This document shows, piece by piece, positions 45,021 to 54,724 of a DNA stretch of 64,000 nt; position 1 is the first letter of the stretch; each line of letters begins with the position of its first letter. The stretch is from positions 372,001 to 436,000 of the forward strand of contig NZ_RBXA01000003.1 in the NCBI RefSeq assembly GCF_003634755.1, read 5' to 3'. The notes under the pieces are model-generated. The model saw nothing but the letters and a program-made list of their open reading frames with translations, was not told the DNA's origin and ran no database searches. Source of the DNA: Flavobacterium limicola (lineage in GTDB: Bacteria; Bacteroidota; Bacteroidia; Flavobacteriales; Flavobacteriaceae). Both the position numbers and the translations under genes were made by a program.

Positions 45021-48017
45021 ATGAGAAAAATAGGCATCAAAATTGTTTCATTTTATGTCTTAATTTTCTTTGCGGCTTCAAGTTGTGTTGGGACAAAAAT
45101 TAATAAGAATAAAGTAATCGTTTCCAATGTTCCGTCCAAAAAAGAAAATTTGGACAGTATAAAATCTAGCAATATCCCTACACTTTTTGAATTATCTCCT
45201 CAAGGAAATAAATGGGTGGATAGTGTCTACGATGCTATGACTTTAGAGGAGAAATTTGGGCAATTATTTATGGTTGCCGCTTATTCTAATAAAGATACGG
45301 TACACTTCAACGATATTGATAAACTGATTCAGGAAAATAAAATTGGAGGATTAATTTTCTTTCAAGGTGGTCCTGTTCGTCAAGTGAAATTAACCAACCG
45401 TTTTCAATCGAAGTCAAAAATTCCCTTGTTTATTGGTAGTGATGCTGAATGGGGTTTGGGTATGCGATTGGATTCTACCTATCGTTATCCTTGGAATATG
45501 ACACTTGGAGCCATCCAAGACATGAAATTATTGGAGAAAGTTGGTGTTCAAATGGGGGGACAAAGCAAACGATTGGGCTTGCAATTTAACTTTGCACCAG
45601 TTCTCGATATCAATACAAATCCCAGAAATCCCATCATAGGTTTTCGCTCTTTTGGCGAAGATAAATTCAAAGTTACTGAACGTGCCATTGCTTTAATGAA
45701 AGGCGTTCAGAGCCAAGGAATTTTTTCTACCGGAAAACATTTTCCAGGTCATGGCGATACTGAAACGGATTCTCATAAAGGCTTACCAACGATTAATTTT
45801 TCTAAAGAGAGATTATCAGACGTTGAGTTTTATCCTTATAAAAAAATGTTTCATGAAGGACTTTCGTCTGTTATGGTGGCGCATTTAAACATTCCTAGTT
45901 TAGAGCCAAGACCAAATTATCCTTCTTCGATTTCTTACAATGTGGTAACTAATATTCTTCAAAAAGAATTGGGATTTAAAGGGCTTATTTTTACTGATGC
46001 TTTGAATATGAAAAGTGTAAGTACCTTTAAATTACCAAGCGAAATTAATTTTGAAGCTTTTATGGCTGGAAATGATGTGCTGTTATTTCCTGAAGATGTT
46101 CCCGCTGCAATTGAGAAATTTCAACTTGCGTATTCCCTAAATTTATTTACTGATGAACGATTGGCTTTTTCGGTAAAGAAAATTCTAAAGTTCAAGTTCA
46201 AAGCCGGCTTGAATAGTTTCAAACCCATTGTAACAGATAATTTATACAACGATTTAAATGCATCCGAAAATGATGCTTTACACTATGAGTTGTATGAAAA
46301 TGCAATTACGGTTCTAAAAAATACAGCAGCAGTTTTGCCAATAAAAAATTTGGACAAACAAAAAATAGCCTACGTAAAAATAGGAGATGACAACAATGAT
46401 GCTTTTGTTGCGACTTTGAAAAAATACGCTGAAATAACTGTAATTGAAGATACTAATCTGGACAGTTTACAAGTTAAATTACTACCTTTCACAACTGTAA
46501 TTATTGGATATCACAAATCAGATATTGCTTTTAGAAACGATGATTTAAAATCAGATGAATTATTTAAAATCAATTTTTTAGCCAAAAATAATAATGTAAT
46601 TCTAGATGTTTTTGCAAAACCATATTCGTTATTACCCATTACAAATTTTGATGATTTCGAAGGATTGGTCGTTTCTTATCAAAATAGTACTATTGCACAA
46701 ATAGTTTCTGCAGAACTAATTTTTGGTGCTATTGAAGCCAAAGGAAAATTACCGGTTTCTATTAATACAAGCTTTAAAGTAAATGATGGTTTAGCAACTG
46801 AAAAGTTAAATCGCTTAGGATTTACAACTCCTGAAAATGTGGGAATGAATGCTGAAATTTTATCAAAAATTGATGGTATCGCCAATAAAGCGATTAATGG
46901 TAAAATGACACCCGGAATTCAGGTTTTGGTAGCCAGAAAAGGAAAAGTTATTTATCAAAAATCATTCGGACATCATACGTATGATAAAACGATTAAAGTT
47001 CAAGATTCAGATATTTATGATGTTGCTTCGTTGACAAAAATTCTGGCTACGTTGCCCAATGTCATGTTGCAATACGATCAGCAAAAAATAAATTTGGAAA
47101 CCACATTAGCAACAATGTCTCCTATTTTTAAAGATTCGAATAAGGCGAATATTAATTTTAAGGATTTATTGTCTCATTACGCGGGACTTGCTGCTGGAAT
47201 TCCATTTTATAAAGAGACAATGGACAAATCTAAATTTCCTTCGGAAGTTTATTTTAGAAAAACCTCCGAAGAGCAGTTTTCTAAACGAATAACAGACAGT
47301 CTTTTTATAAGAAATGATTTTAGCGACACAATTATGAAAATGATTGTTAAGAGTAAGCTTTCATTGAAAAAAGAATACAAGTACAGCGATCTTACTTTTA
47401 TGATTTTGAAGGATTATTTAGAAAAAACAACGGGTAAAAAACTCGATGTTTTGATTCAAGAGAATTTCTACCGATCACTCGGCATGAATAATTCAAGTTT
47501 CAATCCATTGGCTAAGTTTGATAAAAACAGAATTCCACCAACAGAAACAGATACGTATTTCCGTCATCAGCTTTTGCAAGGATATGTCAATGATTTATCA
47601 GCAGCTTTAGAAGGTGGAGTTTCGGGGCATGCAGGTGTTTTTTCAAATGCAATGGATGTGGCTAAAATAATGCAGCTATACTTGCAAAAAGGGAAGTATG
47701 GCAATCAGCAGTATTTTTCTGAAAAGACATTTGAAGATTTTAATACCTGTTATTTTTGTGCGGCAGGAAATAGGAGAGGTGTTGGCTTTGATAAACCACA
47801 ATTGGGTGCAGAAGGACCTACGTGCGGTTGTGCATCGATGACCAGTTTTGGTCATACCGGTTATACAGGAACGATGGCTTGGGCTGATCCCGAAACGCAA
47901 ATTGTTTATGTGTTTTTATCCAATAGAACTTTTCCAATTGCAGGCGAAAATAGATTGTCGAAAGAAAATATTCGGGAAGATATCCAGAAAGTGATTTATG
48001 AAGCGATTACAGATTGA
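45021..48017 (+). CDS. Lipoprotein fusing a GH3 glycosidase to a serine beta-lactamase-like domain
   Basis: The 998-residue protein starts at the ATG at 45021, which gives a lipoprotein signal (FFAASSC); an in-frame ATG at 44955 lies inside the preceding gene. Residues of about 60-400 form a glycoside hydrolase family 3 domain with the NagZ-like KHFPGHGDTETDSHKG and LIFTDALNMKSV. A GH3 C-terminal domain follows to about 600. Residues of about 620-998 form a class C-type serine hydrolase with S-L-T-K near 669 (DVASLTKILATLP), YSDLTF as the Tyr motif and HTGYTG in place of KTG. Joint action on muropeptides is plausible: the GH3 part removes GlcNAc and the other part cleaves a peptide or ester. 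Confidence 0.88.
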   Translation: MRKIGIKIVSFYVLIFFAASSCVGTKINKNKVIVSNVPSKKENLDSIKSSNIPTLFELSPQGNKWVDSVYDAMTLEEKFGQLFMVAAYSNKDTVHFNDIDKLIQENKIGGLIFFQGGPVRQVKLTNRFQSKSKIPLFIGSDAEWGLGMRLDSTYRYPWNMTLGAIQDMKLLEKVGVQMGGQSKRLGLQFNFAPVLDINTNPRNPIIGFRSFGEDKFKVTERAIALMKGVQSQGIFSTGKHFPGHGDTETDSHKGLPTINFSKERLSDVEFYPYKKMFHEGLSSVMVAHLNIPSLEPRPNYPSSISYNVVTNILQKELGFKGLIFTDALNMKSVSTFKLPSEINFEAFMAGNDVLLFPEDVPAAIEKFQLAYSLNLFTDERLAFSVKKILKFKFKAGLNSFKPIVTDNLYNDLNASENDALHYELYENAITVLKNTAAVLPIKNLDKQKIAYVKIGDDNNDAFVATLKKYAEITVIEDTNLDSLQVKLLPFTTVIIGYHKSDIAFRNDDLKSDELFKINFLAKNNNVILDVFAKPYSLLPITNFDDFEGLVVSYQNSTIAQIVSAELIFGAIEAKGKLPVSINTSFKVNDGLATEKLNRLGFTTPENVGMNAEILSKIDGIANKAINGKMTPGIQVLVARKGKVIYQKSFGHHTYDKTIKVQDSDIYDVASLTKILATLPNVMLQYDQQKINLETTLATMSPIFKDSNKANINFKDLLSHYAGLAAGIPFYKETMDKSKFPSEVYFRKTSEEQFSKRITDSLFIRNDFSDTIMKMIVKSKLSLKKEYKYSDLTFMILKDYLEKTTGKKLDVLIQENFYRSLGMNNSSFNPLAKFDKNRIPPTETDTYFRHQLLQGYVNDLSAALEGGVSGHAGVFSNAMDVAKIMQLYLQKGKYGNQQYFSEKTFEDFNTCYFCAAGNRRGVGFDKPQLGAEGPTCGCASMTSFGHTGYTGTMAWADPETQIVYVFLSNRTFPIAGENRLSKENIREDIQKVIYEAITD

Positions 48018-48081
48018 GATTAACTATTTCGAGATCAGTTTTGGTTTAGAAATAAATGAGAATGGATGACTTTTCAAAAGT

Positions 48082-48089
48082 TAATTTTG
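48082..48089 (+). promoter_or_regulatory. Possible -7 element before the metal ATPase gene
   Basis: TAATTTTG fits TAnnTTTG and lies 31 bases before the ATG at 48120. The -33 half is unclear. Confidence 0.35.
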
Positions 48090-48119
48090 TACTTTTAAAA
48101 GCTATAAAGTATCGTAATT

Positions 48120-50144
48120 ATGGAGCTCAAACATAAAAATTGCGCTAGTCATCAAATAGTTTGTTGCTCATTGGAAGAAAATGCAAATACACCAATTAGT
48201 AAAGAAACGGGATGCTGTTCATTAGATAATGATCCTGAAAATCACGTTGGGCACGATCATGACCACGATCATTCAAATGGCAGTGAAGGAACCTTCAGAA
48301 TGTTTTTACCTTCCATAATAAGTTCAGTAATACTAGCAATTGCTTTATTGTTTGATAATTATTTTCCACAATCCTGGTTTAGTGGCTGGATTCGAATTGT
48401 ATGGTATGTCGTTGCCTATATTCCTGTAGGTTTCCCAGTGTTGCAAGAAGCTTTTCAAAGCATACGCAAGGGCGATATTTTTTCTGAATTTTTTTTAATG
48501 GGTCTTGCTACAGTTGGTGCTTTTGGTATCGGACAGTATGCTGAAGGTGTTACCGTAATGTTATTTTATGCCATTGGAGAATTATTCCAAATGTTAGCCG
48601 TGAAAAGAGCCAAATCGAGTATCAAATCTTTATTAGACCAAAGACCAGATTCTGCAAATGTTATTGAAGGATTTGAAACCATTTCGAAAAAAGCTTCGGA
48701 TATTGTTATTGGAGAAATCATTCAGCTAAAACAAGGTGAAAAATTAGCTTTGGATGGAAAATTGCTGTCAGAACGTGCTACTTTCAATACGGCGGCTTTA
48801 ACCGGAGAAAGCAAACCGGACACGAAGCAAGTGGGTGAAGCTGTTCTTGCTGGAATGATAAATCTTAATGCTGTTGCGCAGGTTGAAGTCACAGCTATTT
48901 TTAGTGACAGTAAATTGTCCAGAATTCTTGAAATGGTTCAGGAAGCCACAGCTAAAAAAGCTACAACCGAATTGTTTATTAGGAAATTCGCCAAAATATA
49001 TACTCCAATAGTTGTTTTTCTGGCTATCGGAATTTGTTTGATTCCATTGTTATTTGTCGCTGATTATGTTTTTAAAGAGTGGCTGTACAAAGCCTTAATT
49101 TTCTTGGTGATTTCTTGTCCTTGTGCATTGGTCATTTCTATACCGTTAGGTTATTTTGGCGGAATTGGCGCAGCAAGTAAAAATGGGATTCTGATAAAAG
49201 GTTCTACGTTTCTAGATGTTTTGGCAACTATTCAAGTTGTGATTATGGATAAAACAGGAACATTGACAAAGGGCGTTTTTAAAGTTCAAAAAGTGGTAGC
49301 TGTTGGGATTTCGGAAGCTGATTTAGTAAAATATACGGCAGCGATCGAAACAAAATCTACTCATCCAGTAGGTTCTGCAATAATCGAATATGCAAAAGAT
49401 AGTATTAAAGACACTGCTGTTACCGAGGTGAAAGAAATTGCGGGACATGGTATGAAAGGTCTGGTAGATGGGAAAGAAATTTTGGTTGGAAGTGCTAAAT
49501 TGATGAAAAAATTTAATATTAGTTATGATTCTGAAATTGATACGATTCCATTTACAATTATTGTGGTTGCCATCAATGAAAAATATGCAGGTTATTTCCT
49601 TATTGCCGATGAGATTAAAGAGGATGCAAAAGAAGCAATCCAGAGTTTACATAAATTAAACATCAAAACGATACTGCTTTCTGGAGACAATCAGACAATA
49701 GTTTCGCTTGTCGCCAAAGAGTTGAACATTGATCAGGCATATGGTGATTTACTACCAGAAGATAAAGTTCAAAAAGTTTCAGAACTCAAGCAACAGAATT
49801 TAAAGTTAATATTTGCAGGAGATGGTGTAAATGATGCTCCTGTAATTGCTTTGGCTGATGTAGGAATCGCGATGGGTGCTTTAGGAAGTGACGCAACTAT
49901 TGAAACTGCCGATGTAGTGATTCAAAACGATCAGCCTACTAAGATTTTCACAGCAATAAATATTGGTAAAAAGACAAAACAAATTGTTTGGCAAAATATT
50001 GGTTTAGCATTTTCGGTTAAAGCAATCGTTTTAGTAATGGGTGCAGGAGGATTGGCTACAATGTGGGAGGCTGTTTTTGCTGATGTTGGTGTAGCTTTAT
50101 TAGCAATTTTAAATGCTGTCAGAATTCAACGAATGAAATTTTAA
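48120..50144 (+). CDS. Heavy-metal P1B-type ATPase (Zn/Cd type)
   Basis: The 674-residue membrane ATPase carries the P-type motifs FNTAALTGES, the metal-binding CPC in VISCPCALVISIP (near 333), DKTGTLTKG (phosphorylated Asp near 377), a THPVG histidine-proline motif and GDGVNDAPVIALADVGIAMG. The C-terminal DVGVALLAILNAVR fits the Zn/Cd subgroup (P1B-2). Instead of a classical HMA domain, the N-terminus has two CC pairs (15-16 and 32-33) and an HDHDHDH cluster at 45-51. It should export Zn2+ or Cd2+ from the cytoplasm. It is a single-gene unit, and no metal-responsive regulator lies beside it. Confidence 0.9.
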   Translation: MELKHKNCASHQIVCCSLEENANTPISKETGCCSLDNDPENHVGHDHDHDHSNGSEGTFRMFLPSIISSVILAIALLFDNYFPQSWFSGWIRIVWYVVAYIPVGFPVLQEAFQSIRKGDIFSEFFLMGLATVGAFGIGQYAEGVTVMLFYAIGELFQMLAVKRAKSSIKSLLDQRPDSANVIEGFETISKKASDIVIGEIIQLKQGEKLALDGKLLSERATFNTAALTGESKPDTKQVGEAVLAGMINLNAVAQVEVTAIFSDSKLSRILEMVQEATAKKATTELFIRKFAKIYTPIVVFLAIGICLIPLLFVADYVFKEWLYKALIFLVISCPCALVISIPLGYFGGIGAASKNGILIKGSTFLDVLATIQVVIMDKTGTLTKGVFKVQKVVAVGISEADLVKYTAAIETKSTHPVGSAIIEYAKDSIKDTAVTEVKEIAGHGMKGLVDGKEILVGSAKLMKKFNISYDSEIDTIPFTIIVVAINEKYAGYFLIADEIKEDAKEAIQSLHKLNIKTILLSGDNQTIVSLVAKELNIDQAYGDLLPEDKVQKVSELKQQNLKLIFAGDGVNDAPVIALADVGIAMGALGSDATIETADVVIQNDQPTKIFTAINIGKKTKQIVWQNIGLAFSVKAIVLVMGAGGLATMWEAVFADVGVALLAILNAVRIQRMKF

Positions 50145-50219
50145 TTTTGAAACTATTTAACTTAAATTTCCATTAACCCATCCCAATTTTTATTAATTTC
50201 GTTTTATTAAAATACATAC

Positions 50220-51353
50220 ATGAAAATTGCAATAGTTTGTTATCCTACCTTTGGAGGTAGTGGTGTTGTCGCTACAGAATTAGGTCTTGAATTAGCAAGA
50301 CGTGGTCACGAAATACATTTTATAACCTATAGTCAACCAGTGCGTTTGGCACTTTTAAATGCTAATGTGCATTATCACGAAGTAAATGTGCCTGAATACC
50401 CATTGTTCCATTATCAGCCTTATGAATTGGCCTTATCAAGCAAACTCGTGGATATGGTGAAACTATATAAAATTGAATTGCTGCACGTTCATTACGCCAT
50501 CCCTCATGCTTATGCAGGTTATATGGCAAAGCAAATGCTGAAAGATGAAGGGATTGATATCCCAATGATTACCACTTTGCACGGAACGGACATTACTTTA
50601 GTGGGAAATCATCCATTTTATAAACCTGCAGTGACTTTCAGTATAAATAAATCTGATTTTGTTACTTCAGTTTCCCAAAGTTTGAAAGACGATACGCTAA
50701 AATTATTTAATATAAAAAAGGAGATTGAGGTCATCCCTAATTTTATAGAATTGGACAAAAACGTTAACGATCCTAGCATTGCTTGTCATCGTTCGGTTAT
50801 GGCTAAGGAAAACGAAAGAATTATTACGCATATTAGTAATTTTAGAAAAGTAAAACGAATTCCAGATGTGATTAAAATATTCTATAATATTCAAAAAGAG
50901 ATTCCGGCTAAATTAATGATGGTTGGTGATGGACCAGAAAAAGAAAAAGCAGAATACTTGTGTCAGGAATTAGGTATTCTGGACAAAGTAATCTTTTTTG
51001 GGAATAGCAACGAAATTGATAAAATATTGAGTTATACTGATTTATTCTTGTTGCCATCTGAAACCGAAAGTTTTGGGCTTGCCGCTTTAGAAGCCATGGC
51101 TTGGAAAGTACCCGTGATTTCCAGTAATTCAGGAGGATTACCCGAAGTAAATTTTGATGGTTTTTCAGGTTATTTGAGTGATGTGGGTAATACGGATGAA
51201 ATGGCTCAAAATGCACTTAAAATTCTAAAAGACGATGCAACTCTTTCTAAGTTCAAAGAAAATGCTTTGTCTGTTGCTGAAAAATTTGATATTAAAAAGA
51301 TTTTACCGCTCTATGAAGAATTGTACAAAAAAGCTATTAATAAATACCAATAG
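50220..51353 (+). CDS. bshA: N-acetyl-alpha-D-glucosaminyl L-malate synthase (bacillithiol synthesis)
   Basis: The 377-residue GT4 glycosyltransferase begins with AIVCYPTFGGSGVVATELG, the glycine-rich acceptor-site motif typical of BshA. It has LHVHYAIPHAYAGYMAKQ and the nucleotide-sugar motif ETESFGLAALEAMAWKVPV near 290. It joins UDP-GlcNAc and L-malate, the first step of bacillithiol, the main low-molecular-weight thiol of many Bacteroidota and Firmicutes. The bshB and bshC genes are not in the window. Fit to the family is good over the whole length. Confidence 0.93.
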   Translation: MKIAIVCYPTFGGSGVVATELGLELARRGHEIHFITYSQPVRLALLNANVHYHEVNVPEYPLFHYQPYELALSSKLVDMVKLYKIELLHVHYAIPHAYAGYMAKQMLKDEGIDIPMITTLHGTDITLVGNHPFYKPAVTFSINKSDFVTSVSQSLKDDTLKLFNIKKEIEVIPNFIELDKNVNDPSIACHRSVMAKENERIITHISNFRKVKRIPDVIKIFYNIQKEIPAKLMMVGDGPEKEKAEYLCQELGILDKVIFFGNSNEIDKILSYTDLFLLPSETESFGLAALEAMAWKVPVISSNSGGLPEVNFDGFSGYLSDVGNTDEMAQNALKILKDDATLSKFKENALSVAEKFDIKKILPLYEELYKKAINKYQ

Positions 51354-51426
51354 AATTATCAGTTTTATTAATATTAAAAAGCGAAATGAGCTTTTCAAGC
51401 TATCCAATTAATTTAAAAAAAGAACA

Positions 51427-51855
51427 ATGAAAAAAGTTATTCTGTCAGTATTAACGCTAGCTTTAGCTTCTTGTGGAGCTACTTCTTCGAAAAGTTCGGA
51501 TGCAAATAAATTATATGAAGTGCTGACCCAACAAACGAATGGTGGCGCAAGTATTCGTTTTTTTGAGATTCTTTCTGAACCAAACGAAATTAAAATGCTG
51601 CAGAATGATGAAAATTTGAAAAATAAGATTAGTTCTGATGATGTTAAGAATGCTAATTTTATTGTTTTGAATATGGGAGAGAAAACAACGGGAGGTTACG
51701 CCATTGGAATTCAGAATGTAGTTGAGACAGATAAAAATATAATAATAACTGTTAAAGAAGTTAATCCGGAACCCGGAAGTATGGTAACGCAAGCTTTTAC
51801 CGCTCCTTTTTGTGTAGTCAAAATCAATTCTAAAAAAGAGATTATTATAAAATAA
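51427..51855 (+). CDS. PrcB-like (protease complex subunit family) lipoprotein
   Basis: The 142-residue protein has a lipoprotein signal (LTLALASC, Cys16). The mature part has the PrcB_C-type pattern: FIVLNMGEKTTGGYAIGI, then VKEVNPEPGSMVTQAFTAPF and a C-terminal CVVKINS. The family was named after a Treponema dentilysin complex subunit, but most members have no known function, and no prcA or prtP protease gene lies beside it. It follows bshA by 73 bases and ends at a strong bidirectional terminator. Confidence 0.78.
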   Translation: MKKVILSVLTLALASCGATSSKSSDANKLYEVLTQQTNGGASIRFFEILSEPNEIKMLQNDENLKNKISSDDVKNANFIVLNMGEKTTGGYAIGIQNVVETDKNIIITVKEVNPEPGSMVTQAFTAPFCVVKINSKKEIIIK

Positions 51856-51858
51856 AAA

Positions 51859-51891
51859 AAAATAGGCTGTTCGTTATGAACAGCCTATTTT
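51859..51891. terminator. Bidirectional intrinsic terminator
   Basis: A 14-bp perfect stem (AAAATAGGCTGTTC and its complement) with a 5-base loop lies between convergent genes ending at 51855 and 51912. Confidence 0.92.
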
Positions 51892-51911
51892 ATGTGAATT
51901 TCTAATAAATA

Positions 51912-52415
51912 TTAGAATTGGTATCTAAGACCTAATGCGATATCAGAACCATAATTATTTTCGTAATATCCATTTCCTCCAAACTCAGGTCTGAAATCTA
52001 AAGAGATTAACAATGGAATGTCAAAATTATATTCAATACCGATATCTCCAGCAGCAAATACAAAAGTATCATTAAATGATTCGTTGTTGTTGTCATAACT
52101 GTAGCTACCTACACCACCACCAACACCTGCATACCAGTTGAAACCACCATCGATGTTCCAAACCCATTGGTATAAAGCAGCTAGTTTTATAGCGTTGTCA
52201 TCATAACCATTATTGTTGTAATTACTTCTATTTCTCCAACCTAAATCAAGCTCAAGTCTATTGTTGCTTCCTAATGCTCTTTGGTAAGAAAGTTCTCCAC
52301 CAAAACCATTATTTCCACCTAGACGTAAACCTAATGCATTTTTTGAAATATCCTGTGCTTGTGCTGTAAATGCTAATCCAATTAGCATTATTGCTGATAA
52401 AATAATTTTTTTCAT
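51912..52415 (-). CDS. Small outer-membrane beta-barrel protein, hypothetical
   Basis: The 167-residue protein has a clean signal peptide (MKKIILSAIMLIGLAF, cleavage after AQA). The mature part is Gly/Asn/Tyr-rich with alternating strands (LGLRLGGNNGFGGELSYQRA, WYAGVGGGVGSYSYD) and ends in LRYQF, with the C-terminal Phe typical of barrel proteins. This looks like an eight-stranded outer-membrane barrel of the OmpA/OmpW size class. The role is unknown. It stands alone between a terminator and the LpxH-like gene. Confidence 0.75.
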   Translation of the reverse strand: MKKIILSAIMLIGLAFTAQAQDISKNALGLRLGGNNGFGGELSYQRALGSNNRLELDLGWRNRSNYNNNGYDDNAIKLAALYQWVWNIDGGFNWYAGVGGGVGSYSYDNNNESFNDTFVFAAGDIGIEYNFDIPLLISLDFRPEFGGNGYYENNYGSDIALGLRYQF

Positions 52416-52552
52416 AAGTAAATTTTTATAGGAACAAAGATATGGTTAAGTTCAACATGAAGCTTATAAAATTTTAATGAAAAGTTATATAATTTACACT
52501 TTTGTATAATCTTTAAGTTTTTAATAACTAAAATTAATATAAAGTATGCTAT

Positions 52553-53374
52553 TTAAAAAATTATTGATGCAATACCCTGATTACTCAAAATATCTTCCAT
52601 TTCAAAAAGATTTTCCTCTTCAGTAGTATAATTGGATTCTGAGTAACGAAATAATTTCCATCGTTTTCTATTGTATTCTAATGCGGTCAAATTTTCAACC
52701 CAGTCTCCAGAATTCAAATACATAGTAGTACCATTTTTATTTTCTTTCCGAATCATTTTGGGTTCATGAATGTGGCCACAAATTACATAATCATATTTTT
52801 TTTCGATAGCCAATTCAGTTGCCGTTTCTTCAAAATCAGAAATGTGTTTCACGGCCTTTTTTACACTTGCTTTTATTTTTTTAGAAAACGAGTAGGGTTC
52901 TTTTCCTATTTTTAATAAACACCAGTTTACAAATCGATTTGAAAGTATCAGATAATCATATCCTAATCCGCCTAATTTTGCAATCCATTTTGAATGTTGT
53001 ACGGATGCATCAAAAACATCACCATGAAATACCCATGCTTTTTGATCATCGAGATTCAATACCAATTTGTCAACCAGTGCAAAATTACCCATGTTCATGT
53101 CGCTAAACTTCCGGAGCATTTCATCATGATTACCTGTGATGTAGTAAACCTTTGTTCCTTTGGATGCTAAACTTATAATTTTTTGTATAACTTTTAAATG
53201 TGCTTTTGGAAAATAGGATTTTCGAAACTGCCATACATCTATAATATCACCATTTAATACTAACGTTTTAGGTTTTATGGAAGATAAATAATTATAAAGT
53301 TCTTTAGCATGGCTTCCAAAAGTTCCCAGATGTACATCTGAAATCACCACTAACTCTACTTTTCGTTTTTTCAA
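52553..53374 (-). CDS. UDP-2,3-diacylglucosamine diphosphatase-like metallophosphoesterase
   Basis: The 273-residue protein has the calcineurin-type metal motifs VISDVHLGTFG, VLNGDIIDVW, YYITGNHDEML and ICGHIHEPK in the order of LpxH-like enzymes. In lipid A synthesis these cleave UDP-diacylglucosamine to lipid X and UMP. The close match of the GHIHEP site supports a lipid A role, but other UDP-sugar hydrolases share it. The start is a TTG at 53374 (MKKRKVELVVISDVHLG); no ATG is in frame nearby. It is divergent from aroC across 194 bases. Confidence 0.82.
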   Translation of the reverse strand: MKKRKVELVVISDVHLGTFGSHAKELYNYLSSIKPKTLVLNGDIIDVWQFRKSYFPKAHLKVIQKIISLASKGTKVYYITGNHDEMLRKFSDMNMGNFALVDKLVLNLDDQKAWVFHGDVFDASVQHSKWIAKLGGLGYDYLILSNRFVNWCLLKIGKEPYSFSKKIKASVKKAVKHISDFEETATELAIEKKYDYVICGHIHEPKMIRKENKNGTTMYLNSGDWVENLTALEYNRKRWKLFRYSESNYTTEEENLFEMEDILSNQGIASIIF

Positions 53375-53522
53375 GGTATTTAAATTTGAAGTTTACCAAA
53401 TTAATAGAATTATTAGCAATAGAAATGGAATTAAAGGTTAAGAAATCTAATACAAGATTAATTTAATAACAATAAATGTGAAATGTTTCTTAAAACTTTA
53501 CCCTGAAATGTCTGGATAAACT

Positions 53523-53552
53523 TTTGAACTTTAAACTAAAATGGTACTTTTG
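53523..53552 (+). promoter_or_regulatory. aroC promoter, TTTG-N18-TACTTTTG
   Basis: TTTG at 53523-53526 and TACTTTTG at 53545-53552 are 18 bases apart, matching the bacteroidete -33/-7 consensus well. The ATG at 53569 follows after 16 bases. The promoter also shows that the in-frame TTG at 53524 cannot be the start of aroC. Confidence 0.75.
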
Positions 53553-53568
53553 TTTAAAACGAATTATA

Positions 53569-54627
53569 ATGGCAGGAAATAGCTACGGAACATTATTTAG
53601 GATAACAACTTTTGGAGAATCTCATGGGGACGCTTTAGGCGGAATAATAGACGGTTGTCCTCCTGGAATCACAATAGATTTAGAAGCGATTCAATTCGAA
53701 ATGTCACGAAGAAAGCCGGGTCAATCTGCTATAGTTACCCAACGTAAAGAACCGGATGATGTACAATTTCTCTCTGGAATTTTTGAAGGAAAAACTACAG
53801 GAACTCCAATAGGTTTTATTATTCCTAATACTAATCAAAAATCAGACGATTACTCCCATATAAAAGATAATTACAGACCCAGTCATGCCGATTACGTATA
53901 TGAAAAAAAATACGGAGTTCGTGATTATCGTGGCGGAGGTCGCAGCTCTGCACGTGAAACGGCAAGTAGAGTAGTTGCGGGAGCCGTTGCTAAACAAATG
54001 TTGCCAGAAATCAAAATCAATGCTTACGTATCATCTGTAGGACCAATTTTTTTAGATAAATCGTATCAGGAATTGGATTTTTCTAAAACTGAAAATAATC
54101 CGGTTCGCTGTCCTGATGAAGAAGCAGCAGTAATCATGGAGGAGTACATACGTGATATTCGCAAACAAGGTGATACAGTAGGAGGAACCGTTACATGTGT
54201 GATTCAAAATGTACCTATTGGTCTGGGAGAACCAGTTTTTGACAAACTTCATGCGGAACTTGGTAAAGCAATGCTCTCCATAAACGCCGTAAAAGGATTT
54301 GAATTTGGAAGTGGTTTTGATGGAGCTAAGATGAAAGGTAGTGAGCATAATGATTTATACAACATTGATGGAACTACTAAAACTAATCTTTCAGGCGGAA
54401 TTCAAGGTGGTATCAGCAACGGAATGGATATTTATTTCCGAGTTGCTTTCAAACCTGTGGCAACAATCATGCAAAAACAAGAGTTGTTAGACAATAAAGG
54501 CAATATTACTGAAATGACTGGAAAAGGACGTCATGATCCTTGTGTTGTTCCGCGTGCTGTACCTATTGTTGAAGCAATGGCAGCCATTGTATTAGCTGAT
54601 TTTTATTTGATAAACAAAACATATTAA
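53569..54627 (+). CDS. aroC: Chorismate synthase
   Basis: The 352-residue enzyme converts EPSP to chorismate using reduced FMN, the last common step of aromatic amino acid synthesis. It begins [20 protein letters not shown], the family hallmark with the catalytic His. Further motifs are [43 protein letters not shown] and [13 protein letters not shown]. The start at 53569 is set by this N-terminus and by a promoter just upstream. It stands apart from other aro genes. Confidence 0.96.
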   Translation: MAGNSYGTLFRITTFGESHGDALGGIIDGCPPGITIDLEAIQFEMSRRKPGQSAIVTQRKEPDDVQFLSGIFEGKTTGTPIGFIIPNTNQKSDDYSHIKDNYRPSHADYVYEKKYGVRDYRGGGRSSARETASRVVAGAVAKQMLPEIKINAYVSSVGPIFLDKSYQELDFSKTENNPVRCPDEEAAVIMEEYIRDIRKQGDTVGGTVTCVIQNVPIGLGEPVFDKLHAELGKAMLSINAVKGFEFGSGFDGAKMKGSEHNDLYNIDGTTKTNLSGGIQGGISNGMDIYFRVAFKPVATIMQKQELLDNKGNITEMTGKGRHDPCVVPRAVPIVEAMAAIVLADFYLINKTY

Positions 54628-54724
54628 TACTAATTTTTGGAGCTTTTCGTGTTTTTACATTATCGTTTCGCAAAAAAAGATATAGTTGAATCAGGACCAG
54701 TCCTATAAACAAATAACCAATTTA

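Noticed and set aside
51376..51400. Hairpins AAAAGC/GCTTTT and AGCTT/AAGCT after bshA as a terminator
   Set aside because: The stems are short, overlap each other and lack a proper T run; the next gene may be co-transcribed.
53524..53568. TTG extension of aroC
   Set aside because: It lies inside a well-formed TTTG-N18-TACTTTTG promoter, and chorismate synthases begin with the [11 protein letters not shown] sequence.
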